NCBI GenBank assembly: GCA_032251335.1
Contig: JAVVDW010000014.1
Span: 1-64,000 of the forward strand
Length of the DNA stretch: 64,000 nucleotides
Source of the DNA: UM-FILTER-40-17 sp032251335
GTDB taxonomy: Bacteria; Bacteroidota; Bacteroidia; Flavobacteriales; Flavobacteriaceae
Direction of reading: 5' to 3'
Below are positions 1-9,379 of this stretch, piece by piece. Position 1 is the stretch's first letter, and each line of letters begins with the position of its first letter. The notes under the pieces were generated by a model. The model was not told the DNA's origin. It saw only the letters and a list, made by a program, of their open reading frames with translations, and ran no database searches. The translations under genes were made by a program, and so were the position numbers.

Positions 1-455
1 AGTGGATTCCTGCCTACACCTTTAAGAATGTCGCTAAAGAGCGTTATGGTCGATGAATCAACAATTTTAAGATCTTTTACAGCGGGTTCATAAGTTCTGC
101 TGTCCGATAAAAAACGATGGTAACGTTTATAGAGCAAATGATAAATATCAGCAAATACTGCCGAGTTTCTTCTCTTGTTAGCATCAGACAAGGTGCTGCG
201 TTTAGGAAAATCTTTTAACCCCAAATGATTGATTTTACCTTCACAAGCAAGCATAATACTCGATACTTCACGAAGTGAGCTACAACCACTGATAACAGTG
301 AAAATCATAGTAACCAAGTGCTCGTATGTAGTGAACTTTTTAGTGTATCTGTCGCTGTTGTGCTTTTTGGCTGTCCGATAAACATCATTGGGCAAAATGA
401 AATTTAAAACTTGTTTGATAATGGGTTGACCGCTAAAATTTTTACTTTTGTTCAT
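1..455 (-). CDS. IS4-family transposase, DUF4372 N-terminal part (cut by window edge)
   Basis: The minus strand reads open from an ATG at 453-455 to the window edge (about 151 residues, no stop seen). The start MNKSKNFSGQPIIKQVLNF and the stretch DRYTKKFTTYEHLVTMIF match the N-terminal domain (DUF4372) that precedes the DDE core in a large Bacteroidota group of IS4-type transposases. The last visible residues, IVDSSTITLF, carry what is probably the first catalytic Asp. The rest of the DDE domain and the distal IS end lie outside the window, so intactness cannot be judged. Confidence 0.85.
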   Translation of the reverse strand, partial: MNKSKNFSGQPIIKQVLNFILPNDVYRTAKKHNSDRYTKKFTTYEHLVTMIFTVISGCSSLREVSSIMLACEGKINHLGLKDFPKRSTLSDANKRRNSAVFADIYHLLYKRYHRFLSDSRTYEPAVKDLKIVDSSTITLFSDILKGVGRNP

Positions 456-549
456 ATCTCAGTTTTGTGGTAAAAACCAAGATATAAAATAAGCGGGAAA
501 TCCAGTTAAGGAAATCCCGCTTTTAAATTCTTTTATCGGACACTACTGA
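456..549. mobile_element. Terminal non-coding end of the IS4-type element
   Basis: Between the transposase start and about 545 lies a hairpin with 8-bp arms (AAGCGGGA 491-498, TCCCGCTT 515-522), followed by TTTATCGGACA (532-542). This is the likely end of the insertion sequence. The 11-mer TTTATCGGACA also occurs twice inside the transposase gene in the opposite orientation (plus-strand TGTCCGATAAA at 111-121 and 372-382). The exact terminal inverted repeat cannot be set because the other end is missing. Confidence 0.6.
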
Positions 550-779
550 ATTTTAATAATTAAAAAAAATAGTTAGATTTGTTATGCCCAAATTTTTACC
601 AAGATGAATCAGAGAACTTTACATCCCTGCATCTTATTGGTCTATTGAATGTTTCTGCGCAATAGTGGCGTGCACTTTGCGCAGCTATACTTGTTTACCT
701 GCCTTTGGTGGTGTTTCTATCATTGCGTAGGCACTTTAAGAAGCGTAGCTTGCTGTTTATCCCCCAAATTCTCCATAGT
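550..779. other. Intergenic region, IS end to T9SS gene
   Basis: About 230 bases without a convincing gene. It holds one inverted repeat, CTGCGCAA (655-662) with TTGCGCAG (677-684). No clear TAnnTTTG promoter was found, so the promoter of the downstream gene is not identified. Confidence 0.5.
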
Positions 780-3700
780 ATGAAAAAGAATTACTTTTAC
801 TTGGCTTGCAAATTGTCAATTGCCCTTTTTCTTTCATTGACCATTCAAGTTTATTCACAAACAACTCAAATTCATCAAGTTGATTTTGAATCAGACGTAG
901 ATAGCTGGGCTTTGGTCGGTATTAATACACTTCGCTCAACCGGCGGTGCATACAAAAACAGCTTTAAATTGAGTATGGCCGTTAATGGAAGTACGGCAAC
1001 ATCTCCCACAATCAACACTAGTGGTTTCGATAAGGTTGATATTGAGATGTTTATCCGTAGCAATGATGCTTCAACCAACCACACGGTCACCATTCAATAC
1101 AGACCCAATAACACTTCAGCATGGCAAGATGTTCGCGTGGTTACTAAAGGTGATGGCACAGCTGAACGAGACATAAATTTCAATGGAGGTTATCATTACA
1201 TTACCGCAACGCTTTTGGCCACTTCATCAACTTTCGGCAATAATGCTCAATTTAGACTCATCACAAGTGTAAACAGTAATTTTAGAGAATTTTTTATTGA
1301 CTATATCACCGTTTTCGGTACCAACTACAAAACCATCTCTACGGCTCCGGGTGGCATTGCTTCAAACCTCGATTTGTGGTTGCGCGCCGATATGGTAGAT
1401 GGCGTTACTGTGCAAACGGACAATTCAGACGTAAACACTTGGATTGATTTTGGTCTTGGAAACAACGCCAAGGTAACCGACGCCACAAATCCCAATGTAG
1501 CAAGACCACAATACAGAAACAACGCCGTGCAAAACGTCAACTTCAACCCTGTTGTATCATTTGCCAACAACACGGCCACGGCACCAAAAGAAACCACCTA
1601 TCTGAACGCCAACAGACAATTTCTTTACGGAACTTCGGGCTTTCATACCAATGATTTTTTTGCGGTAGTAATTCCCGATACGCCCATCAGCAGCGGAACA
1701 AACCCTCCGATGGACGTCTTTACTTCGCAGCGCGTTTCCAGCAACCCTTATGATGAAGATATCACAGGATTTGGCTTCGGAAACTATTCTGCACGGTTTT
1801 CCGGAGAAGTGATTGCGTATGCGCTCGGTACCAATCCCTCGCCCTCGCCCTCCAACCCCAATCTAAGAGGCTATGGGATTGCCGAAGTGAGTGGCAATAC
1901 CTATAGCACTATCGGTATTGTAAATGCCAGAAACAACACCTCGGGTACCCAAGAACTATTTCTAAACGGGCTCAATATAGGCAATACCGAAGTGGGTGTG
2001 CCCCAGTTTTCCAACGAAAACAACCGCAGGTTTTGGCTGGGAAGAAGCCAGGTTTTTGATGGCAGTTATAACGGACGTATCGCAGAGGTTGTCACCTATT
2101 CTTCCAGAAAAAACGACATAGCCGAACGTATTCGCATAGAAAGCTATTTGGCTGTGAAATATGGAATTACGTTGGGTGTTAATGGTATCAGCCAAAATTA
2201 TCAGGACAGTAACGGCAATATAATTTGGGATGCTTCATTTCCCGGATTTAACTTTGATATAGCCGGAATTGGCAGGGATGATGCTTCCCAACTCAATCAG
2301 AAACAATCCAAAAGCCAAAACAACGGAACCAACTCACCTGTCTTGACTATTGGTCTAGGTGATATTTTACCTACCAACACTGCCAATCCAAATAGTTTTG
2401 ACACGGACCGCGCCTTCTTGGTTTGGGGTTCAAACGGTTTGGATATGAACAATTCGGGAACGCCTATATCTTTGAGTTTTGGACCGGATGTTGTGACAAC
2501 CACAACCGAAGTTCCCAACCGCAAATGGCGATTGGTTGAAACCGGCGGAAATGTGCCTACCGTAAAAGTATCGGTACCCACAACGGCTGTCTCAACAGTT
2601 TTTCCACCCATAGGTAATGATGCTTTTGTGATGGTTGTAGCAGACGACCCCAACTTTACCACCAACATAGAAACTGTTTTTATGACGCAAAATGGCGCCA
2701 ACCAGGAAGTTTTGTTTGATTTTGACGGCGTAAAGTACATCACTTTTGGAGTGGCGCACGAAACCGTCACACCCCGACATTTGACTTTTGATGGTTTCGA
2801 TGATTTTGTCAGAACGGACAACGCTCCGGTTTTGAACACCAATTTCACTATAATGGGTTGGATTCGCACACTCGGCCCCAACGCCACTTCTTCTGACCAA
2901 ACCATTGTTTCAAATACAGATGGCGGCAATGGATTTCTGTGGGTGATAAGAGACAATGGCAGATTCCAATCATCTTGGACGGGCGGTGGTAGCAATTTTA
3001 TCGAATCTTCCATAGACATACCCGTCAACGAGTGGCACCATTTGGCTGTGACTTTTGACGGTGCCTTGGCACGGCTTTATATAGACGGTGTTTTGGACAA
3101 ATCTGAGCCCAAAAATGCGCCGGCAGCTTTTTCAAATGTTTTCAGTATTGGTGCCGAGTTTAGAACCCAAGCAGATATTCGAAACTTTTTTAATGGCAAT
3201 CTAGAGGAAATTAGAATTTGGGATAGGACTTTGAGCCCTGAAGAGATTCGCTTCATCATGAATCAAGAAATAGAACAAGCGGGCAGTGGCACCTTGGGAA
3301 AAATCATTCCCGGAAGTGTTACCAAAAATGACTTGGCAAGCCTAAATTGGAACAGGCTTACGGCTTATTATTCCATGAATTCATTTATTGGAACACATAT
3401 CAATGACGATTCTCAAAACAACCAACGCGGGCGACTTATAGTCCCAAACAAGGTACAGGTTTTCAACCAAACAGCTCCGCTTCCATACATATCGGCAAAC
3501 AGCGGTGCCTGGAGCAATACTGCCACTTGGCGCAATGGAAACATCATGCCGATTCCCAACAACACTTCTATAGTTGACGGGTTGACGACGGTTGATTGGA
3601 ATATTGTCAGAACCGCACATGACATACATTCCAACGGAAATAAAACCCTATTGGGGTTGTTTGTAGATGCCAATGTATTAGCTGCTCAAAATGACTCCAA

Positions 3701-5351
3701 AATAGAAGTGAGCCATTATTTAAAACTAGACGGTACTATCGACCTTGAAGGCCGGTCGCAACTGATACAAAACCAAGATTCGGACTTAGACCCCACGAGT
3801 GCCGGCATCTTGCAAAGAGACCAACAAGGCACTACGGATATTTTTAAATACAACTATTGGTCATCGCCGGTAGGGCTTCCAAACAACAGTACAAACAACA
3901 ACGACTACAGCCTAGACGGCGTACTCAGAGATGGTACCAATCCGGCAAATCCACTCAGCATCAACTGGGTTTCGGGCCTGGACGGTGCTCCGACGACGCC
4001 TATCAGTATCAGTACATTTTGGACCTTCAAATTTGACAATTCACCGGGCTTTATCAATAACTGGATAAAAATTACACCTACAGACCTACTCAAACCCGGT
4101 ATTGGTTATATTCACAAAGGCTCGGGTGCATCAGGAAGTTTTCAAAACTACGTTTTTCAAGGTAAACCCAACAACGGTCAAATTCAACATACCATTTCGG
4201 GAACTATGCTCACGCTTTTCGGCAATCCGTATCCATCAGCGTTCGACTACCGAACATTCATTATAAATAACTTAACTGCCGTTGACGGAACTATATATAT
4301 GTGGGAACACTGGGGTGGCGGGACTCACAATTTGCTGGATTACCAAGGCGGATACAGCGTCTGCAATTTGATTGGTTGCGTACCCGCGCTTTCGCATCCG
4401 TCTGTGAATCAAACCGGCTCCGGCACCATCACTCCGGGTAGATTTTTACCCGTAGGCCAAGCTTTTTTCCTTTTTGGCGATGCAGATGGCGGCACCATTA
4501 CTTTTGACAACAGTTACAGATCTTTCATCAAAGAAGACAACCCGCAGTCGAGCATTCATTTCGAAGCCAACAAACCCGACCTCTTATCTGTTTTCGAAGA
4601 CCCGCATTTCAACGACAACCAAGAAGATTCGTTCAGTTCTTCGCAAATCCCTCCTTTTATCCGCTATGAATACACCACCCCCGATGGTTTTAAAAGACAA
4701 TTACTGTTAGGCTTTCTGGATGGATTGGCCACAGACGAATACGACAAAGGATTTGATGCCAGAAACCTCGACGAACAGCTCAATGATATGTATTTTGTGC
4801 AAAACGAAAACAAACTGGCCATCCAAGGCGTGGGGGCACTCAACTTGCAAAAAACATATCCCTTAGGAATCACGGCAAATACAACTGGCACGGCTAGCTT
4901 AAAAATTCTTCAAACAAATGGCATACCTACAGACGTCCCCATCTACTTTTTTGACAAACAAACCCAAGAACGTGTCAACCTTCGCGAACTACCCCTGAAT
5001 ATTGAGATTTCTACCGTAGGAGAAATACGCGATAGGTTTGAAATTCAATTTACGGATAGCACGCTTTCTACCGAAGATTTTGAAGAAGCATCTGAAAACA
5101 TAAAGTTGTTTTTCGAGCCGGAATCTCAAAAGCTCAAAATCGTAAATAACACCAGTGATTTCGAAATCGCAACCGTACAAATTTATGATCTTTTGGGTAG
5201 AAGAATTCACGAATCAAATTCATTTTCGCCAAGCCAAAATAACATAGAACTCTTTTTGCCAAATGCATCTAGTGGCATTTATTTGGTAAAAATGCATTCG
5301 GTCACAGGCAAGAAACTGACCAAGAAAACAACTTTTCAACTTCTAAACTAA
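780..5351 (+). CDS. T9SS-exported LamG/concanavalin-like protein with C-terminal sorting domain
   Basis: The ATG at 780 is chosen because it begins a clear signal peptide (MKKNYFYLACKLSIALF, ending near VYSQ); an upstream in-frame start at 705 would bury it. The product has 1523 residues. In order: an N-terminal region; a concanavalin-like segment about 190-460 (LWLRADMVDGV); a LamG-type domain about 665-830 (HLTFDGFDDFVRT to EEIRIWDRTLSPEEI); and a type A T9SS sorting domain over the last 80 residues (VQIYDLLGRRI, GIYLVKMHS, ending KKTTFQLLN). Expected to cross the outer membrane through the type IX system and be surface-attached or secreted. LamG domains in such proteins usually bind glycans or other proteins; the ligand here is unknown. 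It stands alone and ends at a terminator. Confidence 0.85.
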   Translation: MKKNYFYLACKLSIALFLSLTIQVYSQTTQIHQVDFESDVDSWALVGINTLRSTGGAYKNSFKLSMAVNGSTATSPTINTSGFDKVDIEMFIRSNDASTNHTVTIQYRPNNTSAWQDVRVVTKGDGTAERDINFNGGYHYITATLLATSSTFGNNAQFRLITSVNSNFREFFIDYITVFGTNYKTISTAPGGIASNLDLWLRADMVDGVTVQTDNSDVNTWIDFGLGNNAKVTDATNPNVARPQYRNNAVQNVNFNPVVSFANNTATAPKETTYLNANRQFLYGTSGFHTNDFFAVVIPDTPISSGTNPPMDVFTSQRVSSNPYDEDITGFGFGNYSARFSGEVIAYALGTNPSPSPSNPNLRGYGIAEVSGNTYSTIGIVNARNNTSGTQELFLNGLNIGNTEVGVPQFSNENNRRFWLGRSQVFDGSYNGRIAEVVTYSSRKNDIAERIRIESYLAVKYGITLGVNGISQNYQDSNGNIIWDASFPGFNFDIAGIGRDDASQLNQKQSKSQNNGTNSPVLTIGLGDILPTNTANPNSFDTDRAFLVWGSNGLDMNNSGTPISLSFGPDVVTTTTEVPNRKWRLVETGGNVPTVKVSVPTTAVSTVFPPIGNDAFVMVVADDPNFTTNIETVFMTQNGANQEVLFDFDGVKYITFGVAHETVTPRHLTFDGFDDFVRTDNAPVLNTNFTIMGWIRTLGPNATSSDQTIVSNTDGGNGFLWVIRDNGRFQSSWTGGGSNFIESSIDIPVNEWHHLAVTFDGALARLYIDGVLDKSEPKNAPAAFSNVFSIGAEFRTQADIRNFFNGNLEEIRIWDRTLSPEEIRFIMNQEIEQAGSGTLGKIIPGSVTKNDLASLNWNRLTAYYSMNSFIGTHINDDSQNNQRGRLIVPNKVQVFNQTAPLPYISANSGAWSNTATWRNGNIMPIPNNTSIVDGLTTVDWNIVRTAHDIHSNGNKTLLGLFVDANVLAAQNDSKIEVSHYLKLDGTIDLEGRSQLIQNQDSDLDPTSAGILQRDQQGTTDIFKYNYWSSPVGLPNNSTNNNDYSLDGVLRDGTNPANPLSINWVSGLDGAPTTPISISTFWTFKFDNSPGFINNWIKITPTDLLKPGIGYIHKGSGASGSFQNYVFQGKPNNGQIQHTISGTMLTLFGNPYPSAFDYRTFIINNLTAVDGTIYMWEHWGGGTHNLLDYQGGYSVCNLIGCVPALSHPSVNQTGSGTITPGRFLPVGQAFFLFGDADGGTITFDNSYRSFIKEDNPQSSIHFEANKPDLLSVFEDPHFNDNQEDSFSSSQIPPFIRYEYTTPDGFKRQLLLGFLDGLATDEYDKGFDARNLDEQLNDMYFVQNENKLAIQGVGALNLQKTYPLGITANTTGTASLKILQTNGIPTDVPIYFFDKQTQERVNLRELPLNIEISTVGEIRDRFEIQFTDSTLSTEDFEEASENIKLFFEPESQKLKIVNNTSDFEIATVQIYDLLGRRIHESNSFSPSQNNIELFLPNASSGIYLVKMHSVTGKKLTKKTTFQLLN

Positions 5352-5375
5352 ATAATTATTTGTGCGTTAGCGAAG

Positions 5376-5410
5376 AAGCCGTCTTACAACACGAGGCGGT
5401 TTTTTTGTTT
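5376..5410. terminator. Intrinsic terminator between convergent genes
   Basis: AAGCCGTCTT (5376-5385) pairs over 10 bp, with G.U pairs, with the right arm ending GAGGCGGTT. The loop is ACAACAC and a seven-base T run follows. It lies 24 bases after the T9SS gene and 20 bases before the end of metF, which faces it. Confidence 0.75.
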
Positions 5411-5430
5411 TTGATACAGCCCGATGTGTT

Positions 5431-6387
5431 TTAAAAAATTTCACGAGCCACAGCCGCAATATTGTCAGACTTGCCCATAGAGTAGAAGTGCAATACCGGT
5501 GCGGCTTTCCGAACGAGCTCTTTGCTCTGCGCCACACACCATTCTATGCCCACTTGCCGCACGGCTTTGTCGTCTTTGCACTTCACCACTTCCATCACCA
5601 AATCATCCGGCAAATCAACCTTAAAACGATGCGGTATCAAGTTGAGTTGTTTCTTGGTAGCCAAAGGTTTTAGCCCCGGAATAATGGGCACCTCAATACC
5701 GGCTGCCCGACACTTCGCCTCAAATTCAAAAAATTTTTTATTGTCAAAAAACATCTGCGTCACTATATAGTGTGCCCCGTTTTTAATCTTCTTTTTCAAA
5801 AAGTGCAAATCGCTTTCAAAACTTGGTGCTTCCATGTGTTTCTCCGGATATCCGGCCACGCCAATGCAAAAATCGGTTTGTGCGGAGTTTTTCAAATTAT
5901 CGTCTAAATATTTGCCTTGGTTCATGGCCACAATTTGCTTCACCAATTCCTCGGCATACACATGCCCGTTTTTTTCCGGCCTAAAATAAGTTTCGCTTTT
6001 CACCGCATCGCCTCTGAGCGCCACCACATTGTCTATACCCAAAAAACCGAGATCAATCAAAAAATTTTCTGTATCCTCTTTGGTAAACCCACCACACAAA
6101 ATATGCGGCACGGCATCTACGCCGTAGCGGTTTTGCACCGCCGCACAAATCCCCACCGTTCCCGGTCTTTTTCGCGTCACCCGTTTCTCCAGAAAGCCGT
6201 TTGGCAACTCGTGATAGTCGTATTCCTCTCGGTGATAAGTCACATCTATAAACGGCGGTTTAAAGTCCATCAACGGGTCTATGTTTTCAAAAATAGACTG
6301 TATGTTTTGCCCCTTGAGCGGCGGTAAAATCTCGAATGAGAAAAGCGTTTTTCCTTCAGATTTCTGTATGTGATCGGTTATTTTCAT
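5431..6387 (-). CDS. metF: Methylenetetrahydrofolate reductase
   Basis: 318 residues from the ATG at 6385-6387 (MKITDHIQKSEGKTLFSFE). The start matches MetF proteins; a longer frame reaching 6489 runs into a palindromic repeat and is not credible. Typical MetF features are present: FSFEILPPLKG near the start, IDVTYHREEYDYHELPNGF, the flavin/substrate region LRGD, and VTQMFFDNKKFFEF. The enzyme reduces 5,10-methylene-THF to 5-methyl-THF in the cytosol, making the methyl donor for MetH. It lies downstream of both metH parts on the same strand, so it is probably the last gene of the methionine unit, although a 234-base repeat-bearing gap separates it from metH. Confidence 0.95.
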   Translation of the reverse strand: MKITDHIQKSEGKTLFSFEILPPLKGQNIQSIFENIDPLMDFKPPFIDVTYHREEYDYHELPNGFLEKRVTRKRPGTVGICAAVQNRYGVDAVPHILCGGFTKEDTENFLIDLGFLGIDNVVALRGDAVKSETYFRPEKNGHVYAEELVKQIVAMNQGKYLDDNLKNSAQTDFCIGVAGYPEKHMEAPSFESDLHFLKKKIKNGAHYIVTQMFFDNKKFFEFEAKCRAAGIEVPIIPGLKPLATKKQLNLIPHRFKVDLPDDLVMEVVKCKDDKAVRQVGIEWCVAQSKELVRKAAPVLHFYSMGKSDNIAAVAREIF

Positions 6388-6473
6388 GCGTTTATGTTTT
6401 TTAATCAGTAGAATTCTCCTTGGTTTTGCCTTGAGATTACAATATGTATTTGTACAATTTTTTAGGCGTTTTT

Positions 6474-6575
6474 CAGCCAAATGCCACAAGGCATTTGGCT
6501 GAAACCGGGCTATCTGCTTTAGTCCCCGCCATACGGCGGGGCGCTACCGCTTCTATCCCTAACGCGTTTGCTAAC
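6474..6575. repeat. Palindromic interspersed repeat (AACGC/GGGATAG family), copy 1
   Basis: A perfect 12-bp hairpin (CAGCCAAATGCC 6474-6485, loop ACAA, GGCATTTGGCTG 6490-6501) is followed by CGGGCTATC, a CCCCGCC/GGCGGGG hairpin and CTATCCCTAACGC. The motifs CGGGCTATC, CCGCC..GGCGG and CTATCCCTAACGC recur after trpB at 35482-35555. It fills the gap between metH and metF. Confidence 0.7.
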
Positions 6576-6621
6576 TGCAAAAATGATATGTTTTTCAATC
6601 TGTGTAGTTTTTTGTAAAACT

Positions 6622-9369
6622 TTATAAATTTGGTCGCAACCATTTGGTCGCTTCCGCTATATCCATGTTTTTTCGTTGTGCAAAATGCGTCACCTGATCA
6701 GGCAAAATTTTACCCAAACCAAAATATTTCGCCTTAGGATGCGCCAAATACATCCCCGAAACAGATGATGCCGGCCACATAGCTAAATTTTCCGTCAGTT
6801 TGACACCGATGTTTTTTTCGACCTCCAAAACTTTCCAAATGGTTCTTTTCTCTGTATGATCGGGACAGGCAGGATAACCCGGTGCCGGACGAATCCCGGT
6901 ATATTTTTCTTTGATGAGCTCTTCACTGCTGAGTTTTTCCCCACTTGCATATCCCCAATATTCCGTTCGCACCTTGTGATGTAGATATTCAGCAAAAGCC
7001 TCCGCCAATCGGTCAGACAGCGTTTTGGCCATGATGGCGTGGTAATCGTCCAAATCTTTTGCATAGGCATCGGCTATGGCGTCTGTCTCAAATCCGGCTG
7101 TTACACAGAATAGCCCTACGTAGTCTTGCTTGCCGATTTCTTCCGGTGCCACAAAATCGGCCAAAGCCAAGTTGGCCACACCTGCCGTTTTTACACTTTG
7201 TTGGCGCAGTGTAACCAGCTTATCCAGGGGTTTGCCGCTTGCGTCACATAAAGCAATATCGTCTGTGTCCACTTGGTTAGCTGGGAAAAGTCCGAAAACA
7301 CCTTTAGGCTGTAGCGATATGTTTTCAATCCAGCTGCGCAACATGTTTTGGGCGTCTTCATATACAGCCTTCGCTTGCTCGCCAACTACTTTGTCTTCTA
7401 AGATATTTGGAAACCTGCCGTGAAGTTCCCAAGCCTGAAAATATGGAGTCCAATCCAAAAAGGGAACCAATGCTTCCAAGTCCGGCTCAAGCGTTTTTAC
7501 ACCCAAAAAGTTTGGTTTTACAGGACTAAATTCGGACCAATCCAATCGCAATCTATTGGCTCTTGCTTGCTCCAGCGAGTGGTATTTCTTCTCGCTTTTT
7601 CGAGATGCATAGCCTTCAGAAAGCGCAGTGTATTCTTGTTTGATTTGATCGCGAAATTGGGTGTAGTTTTTCTTATTCACCAAATTCCCGGCAACGGATA
7701 CTGCTCTTGAGGCGTCTAAAACATGCACTGCAGCTTGGCTGTACTCGGGGGCAATTTTCACTGCAGTGTGTAAGCGAGACGTAGTGGCACCGCCTATCAT
7801 CAACGGAATTTCCAAACCTTGTTTCTCCAGCGCTTGCGCCACATACACCATTTCGTCCAGCGAAGGGGTAATCAATCCGCTGAGTCCGATGGCATCTACC
7901 TGTTCGCGCACGGCGGTTTCTATGATTTTTTCCAAAGGCACCATCACGCCGAGGTCAATAATTTCAAAATTGTTACAACCCAATACCACGCCCACTATGT
8001 TTTTACCAATGTCGTGAACATCCCCTTTCACGGTAGCCATCAAGATGCGTCCGGCATTTTTTCGCGCACCTACCTCTGCGGGAAATTTCTTTTTTTCTGC
8101 TTCTATGTAAGGCAACAAATAGGCGACGGCCTTCTTCATCACCCGAGCCGATTTGACCACTTGCGGCAAAAACATTTTTCCGGCACCAAACAAATCGCCC
8201 ACGATATTCATGCCGTTCATCAAAAAAATTTCAATGACATCCAAAGGCTTTTCCGACAACTGTCGCGCTTCTTCCACATCGATTTCAATGAATTCGTCCA
8301 GGCCCTTTATCAAGGCGTGCGAAATGCGCTCTTGCAAGGGCAACTGTCGCCATTCTTGCTGAGCCTTTTCACTTTTTTTGCCGGTGTCTTTTACCCGATC
8401 TGCATAGTCAAGCAGCCTTTCTGTGGCGTCTTCTCGTCGGTCCAACAGGACATCTTCTACGAGTTCGAGCAACTCTTTGGGAATTTCATCATACACCTCC
8501 AACATTTCAGGGTTTACGATGCCCATGGTCATACCGTGTTTTATGGCGTGATACAAAAAGGCGGCGTGCATGGCTTCGCGAACCAAGTTGTTTCCCCGAA
8601 AAGAAAACGACACATTGCTCACCCCGCCGCTGACATTGGCGTAGGGCAAATTTTCGCGTATCCATTTGGTAGCCATAAAGAAGTCGAGGGCGTTTCGCCT
8701 GTGTTCTTCCATACCGGTGGCCACCGGGAAAATATTGGGATCAAAGATGATATCTTCGGGCGGAAAATGCGCTTTGTTTACTAAAATATCATAAGAACGG
8801 CGACATATTTCGATCCGTCGTTCCAAGGTATCGGCTTGTCCTTTTTCGTCAAAGGCCATCACGACGACGGCGGCTCCGTATTGGCGAATTTTTTTTGCCC
8901 GTTCTACGAAGATGCTTTCGCCTTCTTTCAGGCTGATGGAATTCACGATGCCTTTCCCTTGGATCACTTTGAGTCCGGCTTCTATGATTTCCCATTTAGA
9001 GCTGTCTATCATAATAGGCACTCGGGCAATATCGGGCTCGGCTGCAATGAGGTTGAGAAAAGTGGTCATGGTTTGCACGCCGTCGAGCAAGGCCTCGTCC
9101 ATGTTGATGTCTATAATTTGTGCGCCTCCTTCTACCTGCGCGCGCGCCACTTCCAGCGCCTCTTGATATTTTCCGTCTTGGATGAGCCTTAGAAACTTTC
9201 GAGAGCCGGTTACATTGGTTCTTTCGCCGACATTGACAAAATTGGTTTCGGGGGTCAACTCAAAAGGCTCCAGTCCGGAAAGTTTTAGGGTTCGTTTTGT
9301 GCGACAGGCTTCTTCTTCTGCATTTTTTCCAAAGTCATCGGCTGGTTTTATAAAATCCGGATTTGTCAT
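6622..9369 (-). CDS. metH: Methionine synthase, folate/cobalamin/reactivation part
   Basis: 915 residues, the C-terminal three quarters of cobalamin-dependent MetH. Domains in order: pterin-binding (about 40-310; FVNVGERTNVTGSRKF, IDINMDEALLDG), cobalamin cap (about 340-440), B12-binding domain with the DxHxxG ligand motif (GDVHDIGKNIVG, about 445) and IGLSGLITPSLDEM, then the AdoMet reactivation domain (about 590-915; GIRPAPGYPACPDHTEK). It transfers methyl from 5-methyl-THF through cobalamin. The homocysteine-binding domain is absent here and is encoded by the gene starting at 10378, 10 bases upstream. Such a split MetH is known in Bacteroidota. Confidence 0.96.
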   Translation of the reverse strand: MTNPDFIKPADDFGKNAEEEACRTKRTLKLSGLEPFELTPETNFVNVGERTNVTGSRKFLRLIQDGKYQEALEVARAQVEGGAQIIDINMDEALLDGVQTMTTFLNLIAAEPDIARVPIMIDSSKWEIIEAGLKVIQGKGIVNSISLKEGESIFVERAKKIRQYGAAVVVMAFDEKGQADTLERRIEICRRSYDILVNKAHFPPEDIIFDPNIFPVATGMEEHRRNALDFFMATKWIRENLPYANVSGGVSNVSFSFRGNNLVREAMHAAFLYHAIKHGMTMGIVNPEMLEVYDEIPKELLELVEDVLLDRREDATERLLDYADRVKDTGKKSEKAQQEWRQLPLQERISHALIKGLDEFIEIDVEEARQLSEKPLDVIEIFLMNGMNIVGDLFGAGKMFLPQVVKSARVMKKAVAYLLPYIEAEKKKFPAEVGARKNAGRILMATVKGDVHDIGKNIVGVVLGCNNFEIIDLGVMVPLEKIIETAVREQVDAIGLSGLITPSLDEMVYVAQALEKQGLEIPLMIGGATTSRLHTAVKIAPEYSQAAVHVLDASRAVSVAGNLVNKKNYTQFRDQIKQEYTALSEGYASRKSEKKYHSLEQARANRLRLDWSEFSPVKPNFLGVKTLEPDLEALVPFLDWTPYFQAWELHGRFPNILEDKVVGEQAKAVYEDAQNMLRSWIENISLQPKGVFGLFPANQVDTDDIALCDASGKPLDKLVTLRQQSVKTAGVANLALADFVAPEEIGKQDYVGLFCVTAGFETDAIADAYAKDLDDYHAIMAKTLSDRLAEAFAEYLHHKVRTEYWGYASGEKLSSEELIKEKYTGIRPAPGYPACPDHTEKRTIWKVLEVEKNIGVKLTENLAMWPASSVSGMYLAHPKAKYFGLGKILPDQVTHFAQRKNMDIAEATKWLRPNL

Positions 9370-9379
9370 AGAAATTTCT

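Noticed and set aside
2297..3028. 243-residue minus-strand ORF inside the large T9SS gene
   Set aside because: It is fully antisense to a gene with clear domains, has no recognisable motif, and other frames of this gene are also open because stop codons are rare in its complement.
6388..6489. N-terminal extension of MetF to 6489
   Set aside because: The extra residues cross a perfect hairpin repeat and do not resemble MetF; the ATG at 6387 matches the family start.
7819..8784. 321-residue plus-strand ORF opposite metH
   Set aside because: Antisense to the cap and cobalamin-binding region of MetH; the His/Phe-rich composition is the usual product of the complementary frame.
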